64,000 nucleotides of DNA. Source: Rotaria socialis (taxonomy: Eukaryota; Rotifera; Eurotatoria; Philodinida; Philodinidae). Below, in pieces: positions 1 to 10,572 of this stretch (position 1 is the first letter of the stretch; the number at the start of each line of letters is the position of its first letter). Location: assembly GCA_905331475.1 (NCBI GenBank), contig CAJNYU010001987.1, forward strand, positions 62,001-126,000, in the 5' to 3' direction. The notes under the pieces were generated by a model. It saw nothing but the letters and a program-made list of their open reading frames with translations. It was not told where the DNA came from and did not search any database. A program made the position numbers and the translations under genes.

Positions 1-398
1 CGAGTCCGTTTTGTATTTTACATAGAAGAAAAAAAAGCGATAAAAAGTAAAGTTTGATCTTTATTTTCATTGAAACAAGTCTTAATTCTTTGTCAGGGTC
101 CTTATCAAATAAAAGAAAAAAGAACGTAAAAGATAAACGACTGATTCATCATTCCTACGCCAATACTCAAACATTTTAATGTGAACTTCTATCGAACATT
201 CTGTGTCAAATAAGTAGTAGTCTACATGGGTGAAAAATCCGCATTTATCGAGAGAGGAGAAAAAGAACTATTTATTCATTGTAATACGGAAAGAAAAGCC
301 ATCTGACATTTTCTTTTCGGTTCTGTGTATAATAACTACGCATTCTTTTCTCAGTCTGCCATTTAAGTATACATTTTTTTCTCTCTCACGTAGATACT
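1..398. other. Intergenic, 5' of the glucosyltransferase gene
   Basis: AT-rich sequence with no recognisable coding content. It should contain the promoter and 5' UTR of the gene starting at 399, but I cannot point to a specific element. Confidence 0.5.
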
Positions 399-3300
399 AT
401 GTCTATTGCCAATAGAAACGATGCTGTGGAATTCAATGACGTCGTAGATTTAAATCGGGAATGGAAATGCTTACATTTAATTAGCCAAACACCGAAAAAT
501 GATTATGCTTTAGTAAATTACGATGATAATCATTGGAAAACGATTGAACTACCACATTGTGAAACTATAAACGATACATCAGCATATTGGTATCGTAAAA
601 AATTTCACTGGAGATACAAATCAAATATTTCACAACAAATTTATTTAAATTTTCCTTCAGTTGACAATGACAATAGAATACCAGGAATTATTTTATGGTT
701 AAATGAAGAGTTAGTTTTTACCGGTACACTTTCAAAGCAACCAATAGAAATTACATCATATTTACATAGAAACGTGGATAACGTTATTGCTATTTGTTCA
801 TCAGACGGTTACTCGCTTTCATTAAATGCTTATATATTTATGCCCAAGGCTTCTATCGGTCAATTGAATTATGATCATATTGATGAAAACACATTAAAGC
901 CAAAACGTAAAAAACTGGACTATACAGCATGTTTTAGTGATACCGATGGACTTATTGATGTTGTGATTGATTCAACACAAAAAATGGACGAAGAACAATA
1001 TTCATCAGTTGAAGATGAATGGGTCAATATATCTAGGCTAGATATTGATCAGTCCCAAGAAACAGTCATCGCAGGTCATATACCACGTCTTGCTATACTT
1101 ATACTGATTGTTGGAACACGTGGAGATGTTCAACCTTTTATTGCTTTAGCAAAAACATTACGTTCGTATGGCCATCGAGTTCGTCTTGCTACACATGAAG
1201 TGTTTCGAAAGTTCGTTCGAGAAAATGGAATTGAATTTTATCCATTAGCTGGTGATCCAGCTGATCTTATGTCATTTATGGTAAAAAATGCCGGCATTGT
1301 TCCATCCGTTAGTAGTATTGTATCTGGCGATGTAGGTAAAAGTCGTCGAATTATTGCTGATATTCTTAAATCTACTTGGAAAGCATGTATTGACGAAGAT
1401 GACGAAACAGGTATATCATTTGTAGCTGAAGCAATTATTGCTAATCCACCATCATATGGTCATATTCATTGCGCACAGAAATTACAGATACCACTTCATA
1501 TGATGTTTACGATGCCTTGGTCACCAACAAGTGCTTTTCCACATCCTTTTTGTAAGGTTAATTACGATTTAGGACCAACCGATCTTATTAACCGATTATC
1601 ATATGGTGTCGTGGATATGTTGGTAGGTGTTTGTATTAAAATCATTCTATTTCAATCAGCAGTTGTATGGCTTAATAGGGATGAAAATAAATATACCTAG
1701 AAAGTAATTGATTATGAATTCAAGGAGTTGGAATATTCGAGATGAGTTAGCTATGTAAAATGATTATTTATTGAAGTAAGTCAATGTTTTATAACTAACG
1801 GTAAATAAAATCACTGATGAATAATTCAAACGTTTGCAGTTTCATTCATAACAATTAATTAAGGGGAATTGAAAGTTAAACATTATTCAACAGATTTCAG
1901 GTGTCTTTTCCGAAGATTTCTAAAATAGAAGAATTTGGTAAGATATTTCGAATTATAGAATATTTAGCAGTGTGCCTGAAAATTGGACGCTTCTATTAAA
2001 AATAGCAAAACTCATCTGAAATGGTGTATTCATTCGGTGAGGGTTCTCGTATGATACGAATGAAAAATGTGAATTTATCTGTGACGAATCAGGGTGCACT
2101 CATCACATTTTTATTACGAAATCATTCTATATTATTTGAATAAGTTCAGACTCAAATTCGAAACCTTTCTTTTACATCTATTTAGACATGGTCTGGTATG
2201 CGTGATATTATAAATGAATTTCGTGAGAATACTCTTCAACTGTCATCTTTGCGTACGAAAGAAGGCTTTCAAGGATTGACCATTGAAAAAGTTCCCTATA
2301 CTTATTGTTGGTCACCATCTCTTGTCCCGAAGCCAGCTGATTGGCTTCAACATATTAGTGTTTCTGGATTTTTCTTTCTTGATCTTGCAACAAATTATCA
2401 ACCACCTGAGCGACTTCTTCAATTTCTTCAAGCTGGTGATCCACCTATCTATATTGGTTTTGGTTCAATTACAGGTCACGATTCACGTCGTATTCTCAAC
2501 GTTGTATTAGAAGCTTTAGCTACAACAGGATATCGAGCCGTACTATTGGGCTTAGCTAAAGATGATGATATACTACCTGATAATGTTTTGAAAATTGATA
2601 GTTGTCCACATGATTGGTTATTTCAATATGGTATGGTATAAGTTTTACTTTTGTTTTTGATAATCAATAATCAATTGATATTGTTTTAGTATCGGCTGTA
2701 TGTCATCATGGTGGTGCTGGCACAACCGCTGCTGGTCTTCGTGCTGGTAAGCCAACCATTGTTGTTCCATTTTTTGGTGATCAGTTTTTTTGGGGAGCAA
2801 TGATTGCGAAAATTGGTGCTGGTCCAACACCTATCCCTGGCAAGCGTCTAAAAGTTCATGAGCTGTGTGAAGCATTTCGGATGGTTCATCAAACAAGTAC
2901 ACGTGAAGCTGCCGAAAGATTACAAGCTGCATTTGAACATGAAAATGGATGTGATGCTGCGGTTCATGCATTTCATTCTAATTTACCATTAGAAAAAATG
3001 CAAAGTGATATTGAATCTACATTTGGGGCATGCTATTGGCTGAAAGATTATAATTTGAAACTATCCCGTCCTGTTGCACAAGTTCTTGTTAGTGCTGAAG
3101 TGATAAAAGAATCAGAATTGAGTGTACATTCGACGTACAGTTGGAGTAGACTAGAAAAAAATGATCGTCCTCATTTTCCTATTTATGGTATGATAAGACA
3201 TGGACAAAAAGCTTACAATTCTTTATTTATCGATACGCCGAGACGTTTACGCCGTGCAACAAGTTCAAGTAATTTAATTGCTGGTGCACGTGACAGTGCA

Positions 3301-3978
3301 GAATGTATTGCTAAAGGTGTTGGGAAAAGTCTGGGACATGCATCAATTGGTTGTTTATCATTGTATGGTGATGTAACTGATGTTCTCGAACGTTTGCCAC
3401 AATTATATGATCCATATTCGGAATGTGATAAACATAAACAACCACACATAGACGGTATTCAATCAGGGGCTAAAGCCGCTGGAAATTCTGTGTGGCATGG
3501 ATTTAAAGATGGTATAGCTGGATTAATAAAAAAACCTCGAACAGGCTTTCAACGTCATGGAATCATTGGTGGTGCAGCTGGTGCAGCTGTTTCTATACCA
3601 AGTGTTGTTATTAAACCTGTTGCTGGTACATTAGCGTCAATAACATGGTTAAGTCGAGGTGTTTATGCCGAAGCAAAACATTTCAAGAATAAAAGTAATC
3701 CTGATTCGGGTAATCAATCACCAGTATCTCGTCCTTACGGACATAGACGAACAGCTTCTGGGCCACAGAGTTACCAGACGGATACTTCACCAGAAGGACG
3801 AGCTTCATTTGAATCCGGTTTAACAATCGATAAATGCACAGAAATTTTGACTGAATTTGAACGAATTAAAAATGAACGGGAATCAATGTCCATCAACAGT
3901 AATAAATCATCACCACGGAAAAAAGAAAACAAAATAAAAAGATTATTTCAACGACAACGTAGTGGCTCAGCTACTTAA
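399..3978 (+). CDS. Sterol 3-beta-glucosyltransferase-like (GT1) with N-terminal beta-galactosidase-type sugar-binding domain
   Basis: Three exons, 399-1622, 2186-2630 and 2690-3978, join in frame to about 985 aa. The donors are GTAGGT at 1623 and GTATGG at 2631; the acceptors are TTTAG before 2186 and TTTTAG before 2690. The stop at 1698 in the long first reading frame is intronic. Residues ~10-150 look like the galactose-binding-like sandwich at the N-terminus of GH2 beta-galactosidases (WYRKKF; a VDNVIAI strand). From ~230 the protein is a UGT80/Atg26-type transferase: VGTRGDVQPF near the start of the transferase fold, then HHGGAGTTAAGL and VPFFGDQFFWG in the UDP-sugar-binding half. A long C-terminal region contains GVGKSLGHASIG and a Gly/Ala-rich amphipathic stretch, as in fungal-type sterol glucosyltransferases. 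The family transfers glucose from UDP-glucose to membrane sterols. The substrate here is inferred, and the domain fusion is unusual. Confidence 0.85.
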
Positions 3979-5147
3979 ATGTAGCCGTTTGTTTTTGTGC
4001 TCAGCGTCGATAAGATTTTTTTAATTTAATTTTTATGTTTTTCAAGACTTTCTGTTCAGATAATTCATTACAGTTTAATATGTTGAAAAAATGTACAAGG
4101 AATTATAATCAGTTATTAAAAATATTTCGAATAAAAAACTATTTTCTTCTAAATGTTTATATTTTCGGTCATAATCTCAAATGATTCGTTTGGAAAAATA
4201 ATCACATTTAATGCTGTTTTGTCTCAGTGTGCTATAATTATCGTTTACTATATCAAACACAGATAGACCTAGGTTCATTGGTAAAAAAAGGACATTTTCT
4301 CATTATATTGATTTTTGAAAGACAAATGATTTACAACAAGAAATCTTCACATGACTCTATCATATATTTTCTTTTTGCTAACAATAAATTGAAATTAATA
4401 CTTTTCTATTTCTATGGATGGTGAATAGTGCGTACTTGTGGATCCATTGATGAATGACTTGTCAAATGTAAGGATCTGTGTGCGCGTATGTGCCTCTAAA
4501 CATAAATGTTCATTTCTTCTTCTTATTGCTCTTTTGATAAAAGTAAAAAGTCATCGTCAATATATTATACATGAAAATTGAGTCGTAACTTTTCGACTTC
4601 TCATTCCTTTTACAAATTATTGGTGTCTATTGAGTGAAAAATATCTCAACAAAGATAATTTTAATGATGCAAAAAATTTGATTCTAAACCTAAAATATTA
4701 GGTTATATAATATGGATTCAAATCTATATATCAAAATTGTCGATGTTTTGATATTTTACAAATTAAATCTAGATTTTCTTCGCACACTTCGATAGTTGTC
4801 TCGTTTGTCAAACTTTCTTTTTCGTTGAAACAAAAGTTATCTAAGATGGACAATGAATTTATGTTTAGAAAAAAAAAAGATATGGCATATACGTAGTAAT
4901 TGTTATTCATTATACAGTAGAAAAATAGAAAATAACCAGTATTATAAAATTCCAAATAAATTTTCGGAAATGAAACTAAAGCATATTCAAAAATATCAAG
5001 TGTCCTATAGTTGTTGCACCAATCGCGATGTTTGAGGATGTCGGTCTACTTATATATTTGCTAGTTATTTCTCTCTATAAGAGTTTTCTTTTAATTCTTT
5101 CATTTTATCTTTTGTTTTTGAGTATAAATAGAAGAGAAAATTCTTGA
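3979..5147. other. Intergenic between glucosyltransferase and its partial copy
   Basis: AT-rich, with only short random reading frames. I see no gene, RNA or clear repeat in it. Confidence 0.5.
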
Positions 5148-6136
5148 TTGATTCATCTATCTTTTCAGGTAAGACAAATGAGTAAATCACTATTATGGTT
5201 GAAAGATTATAATTTGAAACTATCGCGTCCTGTTGCACAAGTTCTTGCTAGCGCTGAAGTGATAAAAGAATCAGAATTGAGTGTACATTCGACGTACAGT
5301 TGGAATAGACTGGAAAAAGATGATCGTCCTCATTTTTCTATTTATGGTATGATAAGACATGGACAAAAAGCTTACAATTCTTTATTTATCGATACGCCGA
5401 GACGTTTACGCCGTGCAACAAGTTCAAGTAATTTAATTGCTGGTGCGCGTGACAGTGCAGAATGTATTGCTAAAGGTGTTGGGAAAAGTCTGGGACATGC
5501 ATCAATTGGCTGTTTATCATTGTACGGTGCTGCAACTGATGCTCTCGAGTGTTTACCACAATTATATGATCCACATTCGGATTGTGATGGACATGCACGA
5601 CCCAAACTCAATGGCATTTAATCGGGTGCTAAAGCCGCTGGAAATTTCGTGGGGCATGGACTTGAAGATGGTATCACTGGGTTAATAAGAAAACCTCGAG
5701 CAAGCTTTCGATGACATCGCATATTAGATGGTGCGACTGGTATAGGTGTTGCTATACCAAATGTTATTATTAAAACAGTTGCTGGCATTCTAGCATCTAT
5801 TACATGGTTAATTCGTGGTTGCTATGCTGAAGGAAAGCATTTGAAACGTAAACGTCATTGCATATGCGAGTAACCAGTTATTATTATCAAGCCCCAATGG
5901 CGATCGGCGAACATCTTCCAGATCACAGATTTATGATATAGATGCATCGACAACAGGACGAGCTGCTCTGGAGTTATGCTTAACAATCAATAAATGCAGA
6001 GATATTTTGACTGAATTCGAACGAATTCAAAATGAGCTGGATTCAATGTTTATCAAAAGCGATAATCCAAAAATGGAAACAGCGAGAAAAGTTTTAAAAG
6101 ATTATTTCACCAACAATGCAGTTGCTTCTCAACTTA
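5148..6136 (+). pseudogene. Partial duplicate of the glucosyltransferase C-terminal region
   Basis: From about 5195 the sequence is a close copy of 3041-3975, the C-terminal third of the upstream gene. The first ~430 bases are nearly identical at DNA level. Reading then breaks: TAA replaces the codon before SGAKAAGN at about 5619, a TGA follows after the RKPRASFR segment at about 5712, and later parts are shifted and diverged, although GNxVxHGxxDGI and SIxWLIRGxYAE can still be followed. The UDP-sugar-binding catalytic half is absent, so it cannot be an active transferase. The left boundary of homology is abrupt, just before the YNLKLSRPVAQVL segment. A remnant first ORF of 157 aa remains open. 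This is a partial tandem duplication in direct orientation, about 2.15 kb downstream. Confidence 0.85.
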
Positions 6137-6960
6137 AGTGTATCAGCTTTTTGTGCTGAAAGTAAATAGTATTTTGTTTCGCTGTTAACTATTTTGGCAC
6201 GGATTGTATAATAATAGTCACTGCAATCGAATTTATTGCAGAAAAGTTGCTTAATTCTTTATAAAAATGTCAAATATGAATGATGATTTGCTTCGATTAT
6301 CTACGTTGTTAATAAGTGGCACTGGTTTCAAGTAAATCATGTGTTATTATAAAAAGTTTAACAGATAGTAGCATTCAATCTAAATGATAGTATCATAAAA
6401 TATGTATTCTAAATTTGCAGATACTAGCATAATTTTTATCAATTTAATAGCTCTGCCCTAAGCGGACAGCAGGGCACAATCACAACTCATGAAATATGTT
6501 TAAAGAAAGACAGATCAGGTCAAAGAAATATGCCCTGCTAAGATCTTTGATGTTTTGTTAATTTTCTTGTCTAAAATATTGTGAGTAACATAATCATTCT
6601 GGAAGCATATTAGAATCGTCCGTATTCGAAATCTAGATTCATTATTGATAGACGGCACAAATCATTAGTTTCCTTCAAACATACGACAGTATAATTCGTC
6701 GTTTAAGAAAACAAAAACATGCAAAATATTTTTTTCGCGCTCTGCATGTCATCTACAAGACGACATTTCGGAGTGAAAAGGTTAAATATAACTTTTTTCA
6801 ATTTATTCAATATACGTATTCATCATTAGCTTTTTGACATTTGATTTGGAAGCATAATCAACTTAGAAGAGTTCGGCTATAGAAAAAAGGATATCTATTT
6901 TACAAGTTTTAGAAGTTGAATAACGAAAAAAGTCTAGAATTGAAAAATAAGAGCATTATT
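6137..6960. other. Intergenic
   Basis: No gene recognised. AT-rich, with no long open frame and no evident repeat. Confidence 0.45.
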
Positions 6961-7473
6961 TTAATTCTTTTTTCTTCGATCAGATTTATTTTTAAAAACA
7001 TTTTTAGGCCAAAATCGATATATTAAAATTAATGGAAATATTTGATAATAACCATATCCTAATATAAAAAATAGTAAATTTTTCGCTTTTTCTGTACCAA
7101 ACACAGCTTGATAAAAGAAATAATTCAAATCAAAAAATAATATCAATGAAAATATAATCATTGGCATACGAATCCATTGTTTTTCATTATAAATAGCATA
7201 TGTTGCAATTAAATAAAATGGCGCAAACATAAATGGTGATAGGAAAGTTAAATATTTTACTAAATAATCATTATGAAGTAAAATTGGATCAACGTTTTCA
7301 CACCACCAATAAAATAGTTTGAGAACAAACTGTGGTGGCCAAATCCATTTTGATGTATTTTCATTGATAATTTCTTCGTTTACGGTAGCAACAGAATTAA
7401 TGTAATCGATTGAAATGGCGAATATGAAAAACACAGTAAAAGAACCAATTATTAATTTGTCGATAGATCGCAT
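6961..7473 (-). CDS. EXPERA-domain membrane protein, TMEM97/sigma-2-like
   Basis: Intronless 170-aa protein with four hydrophobic segments (about residues 8-27, 72-93, 102-122 and 131-151). The middle shows the family pattern: DPILLHND after a Trp-rich segment, then APFYLIATYAIY and KQWIRMPMIIFS, which line up with the DPVLL...FPIATYAF...KWIRTPAIIYS arrangement of TMEM97. The C-terminus is basic (KNKSDRRKK), as in ER-retained members. TMEM97/EBP/TM6SF proteins sit in the ER or endolysosomal membrane and bind sterols. Sterol isomerase activity is not implied. The length matches TMEM97 (about 176 aa), so the gene looks intact. Confidence 0.78.
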   Translation of the reverse strand: MRSIDKLIIGSFTVFFIFAISIDYINSVATVNEEIINENTSKWIWPPQFVLKLFYWWCENVDPILLHNDYLVKYLTFLSPFMFAPFYLIATYAIYNEKQWIRMPMIIFSLILFFDLNYFFYQAVFGTEKAKNLLFFILGYGYYQIFPLILIYRFWPKNVFKNKSDRRKKN

Positions 7474-7870
7474 TGAAAGTTAAAATAAATAAATAGTAGT
7501 AGTAGCTCGTAAGGTTTTTCAACTTCGTATAAGATACTATGATCTAGAAATATGAGCAATAAATATAATATATGTTGGCAAGCAAATAAACAGAAAACTG
7601 ACATTCTAGAATATGCATACATGTGCGGTAAGAGCATGTTTCTGTTTTATTCTTTCTTCTCTTTCACCTTGCTGTTTAAGAGGTAGCAATAAAATTTTTA
7701 TTTTCTTCGTATGACAAAGAGTAAAGCAAATTTGTTTTTACCTTGAAGAAAAGAAAATTACTGAAATTTACACACGTTCGATAATGATATAGAAGTGCAA
7801 GTCAAAACTTGCTAGAAACATTGGAACTTTTCGAAATTAAGTATTTTGAGAACAAACCAACAATTGTCAA
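7474..7870. other. Intergenic
   Basis: No supported feature; low-complexity AT-rich DNA. Confidence 0.4.
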
Positions 7871-7879
7871 CACAAATAC

Positions 7880-8303
7880 TCGAATCACGAAATATTAAAA
7901 TTGAAGATAATCTACTCATAGAAAAATGCTCCAAATTTTCGAAGAATTTCAAACTATTGTCGTGCATATCTTTTGGATATTGCCTTTGTATACCAGAGTA
8001 AAATCAGTACGGGAGTGTTTTTTCTCTAAAATAATGTAAAACAATTGTATCATTGAAATTGACGAGCTTGAGTTCAGCTATATTTTTGGTAATATATTAA
8101 TACAGAATCGATCAAACATTGAATCAGCAATTCAAAAAATTGAGATTGCTAGTGAACGCTTTCCCTTGTACTATCATATCAAGTCGTTGATCATCAACAA
8201 CATCCAATAATGAATAGATACCATCTATAGTATCAAGTTTCTTTAAAATGATAAATAATATCGCATTGGACAGATCAAGAAATCCAATATCTGATCGATT
8301 CAT
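7880..8303 (-). pseudogene. F-box-like protein remnant (bdelloid family)
   Basis: Reading minus from an ATG at 8303, the frame gives an F-box-like start (FLDLSNAILFIILKKLD, then YSLLDVVDDQRLD). It stops at about 8123. The next recognisable piece, DSMFDRFCINILPKI, is in another frame and ends at a TAG. A third piece (AELKLVNFNDTIVLHYF) follows in yet another frame at about 8080-8020. From memory, this order matches large bdelloid families of F-box/LRR-like proteins. The frameshifts and a missing stretch between the second and third pieces make it a decayed copy. The assignment rests on pattern recognition only. Confidence 0.65.
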
Positions 8304-10572
8304 GTTAATTTTGATCTATAATTTTACTTATGTGATACACAGAACATAGATATATGTATGTTTATTGGCTACTTGTACCTAGTGTTGTCATTGAACTGAT
8401 TGCCAACGGATAGATAACCGACGGCGAACAAAAATTATACCGTTGAGAGCGAATCAATATCCAATACAATGCGTTTGGCAAACTCTTAAAAAACTAAGGG
8501 TGTGGGTTAGTCGAGGCGATCAAACTCCACAACCTCAACATTCTGCTCCATTCGTGGTATTCGCATAAAGGGACGAATTTTGATGCAAGTCGTTCGCGAG
8601 ATATTAATCATCGAAAAACCATTAGCGCATTCAAAAGATTTTTATGTTGATTTTCCGGTGTTGTCATTTGGTCTATCCTCCAATAGAAAATATACGAATT
8701 TCTTAGCCTGAAAAAGTACCATACATTGATTACTGATTCTTTGCGTAGCAATATGACACTAAATCAAATACTTACATCATTGTCTTGAAGTCAGTTTTTG
8801 TTTAGTAGACTGTGATTCGTAAATATCACATCCTGGTTTTAGCAACATTGTCAAAAGTCGTAATAGTATTACCAAATCGTTTATATTCAGCAAATTATCT
8901 CAGGAGCGCAACATATAGTATTATGCAGTTCGATTAAAAGACAATAGCATAGAAAGTTTTCTCTTACTTTCATATACAGATATTATTGAACGATTCAAAC
9001 AGAATCAAACATCAAGTCTAGAAGCAATTTTCGTAAAAGCAGCTGATATAAACTTTTCTCTTAGTCAAATAAAAGTTTTGACAAGCTAAGCCGATCTTCT
9101 AAAAAGAGAAATACCTGCCTAATTTTCATTAGCGCGTTTTAGGTGAAAATTGATGAGTGTCAAACCAGCTCATCCAACCAAGAGTAACATTTCTCAGCAA
9201 AATCATTCGTCCGCAAGGTTTCCATTAATTATCTTTAGTGAATGATAATTATTACGCGATAGACTCTGAAGGGTAATTTCTGTTATTTTTATGGAAATTT
9301 ATACGACTTAGTTTTGAGGTTTTTTTTTTATAGAATGAGTATTGTATCTGCTAAACATACTTTTGCCGAGAGCTCAGAGATATCTTATTTTATTTAGAAA
9401 TATATTTTATCAATCAGATAAAGCTGTATGTAAAACATTTTTAATTGAATTCAGATAGCTGCGCCTTACGCTAAACCTGTTATTTATAACTTAACGGGTA
9501 AATCTCTGGAAACAAAATATCTTCTCTGACGCCTTGTCAATGTTATCACAAAAAAAAACTATTCCTAGTCAAAACATCTTCATGCCTCTCCTTATCAATA
9601 ATGGCACGTTGATAGAGAATAACTTTTTCTTAAACAAAATTAAATCAAAAACATATTTACATTGCAACTTTCTAATATTTATTAAAAGTATGGATAAAAT
9701 AGCTTCATTGAATATATATGTATACATATGTTTGAACAACGTTATGACAATATGCAAACATTCTAAATATTTTTTGAGGCTAACTATCGAGGTTGTCACA
9801 GCAGCAGATGACACACCAAGCATGAATGACACCTGGAACCTTAAACACACGCAAACGAGGAAAAATATATATGGTTGTCATTGTTTTCTAATTAGAAATG
9901 TTTACCCAGCCCAGTAATGTAAGTAGAAGATTAATGCATACAGTGCAGCTACAAACTTTATTTCTAGCTATCCATACGGCTAAAGGCGGTATAAAGAAGC
10001 TTAAAATAATTAATAGCAGCTTTGCACAAGCATCTCCCATCGTTCGCTCAGTTCAGAAGAAAAATATTATATGCAACTAGCTGTTTTTTCTTTTCTGCGC
10101 ATCACATTTTTCTCCGTTGCTTTTCGAATCTAGATCTATTGGAGAAGAAAAAAGTAATGGAAAGCTACAGAAAAACAAGAATTTGGCGTGGATCAACTAT
10201 TTTCTGTTCATTTCTATGTTGCTTCGGTAAGAAGGAAATAATCGTACGATGACAAAGGGCACAACCAACAGAACAGAAGAAAAAAGAATTCATCTACATC
10301 TTTAATCATGGTGAATAGACCATCGAAAGGAAAAAATAATAATATTAGTATTCATACATCGTATGATTTATTCGTTATCATTTTTACATATGAAATGAAA
10401 ATTGACTTTACTTTGATGATTTCCAAGCGTATATATCGTTATAATATACATAAAATGATAAACAAAAACAAGGCAGTTGGATACTTGATTTTTAAGCAAA
10501 ACATGAAACAAAGAAAACAAGAAGACGAAACAATGCGTACAATATAAAACTTAGAAAAAATAAAATGCAACA
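8304..10572. other. Gene-poor intergenic region
   Basis: No intact gene recognised. It holds one isolated telomere-like motif at 8497-8510. Several short open frames around 9.5-10.5 kb (up to 127 aa) overlap each other on both strands and look random. Older transposon or gene debris is possible, but I could not identify any. Confidence 0.4.
8497..8510 (+). repeat. Isolated half of the GGGTGTGGGT hairpin motif
   Basis: AGGGTGTGGGTTAG resembles the left arm of the dispersed hairpin family seen at 18.4, 20.0, 49.5, 55.5 and 58.5 kb. No good partner arm is visible within 100 bases, so it is either a broken copy or chance. Confidence 0.4.

Noticed and set aside
9534..9917. 127-aa plus-strand open frame
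   Set aside because: Overlapped by an open frame on the other strand, no domain, no consistent start context; looks random.
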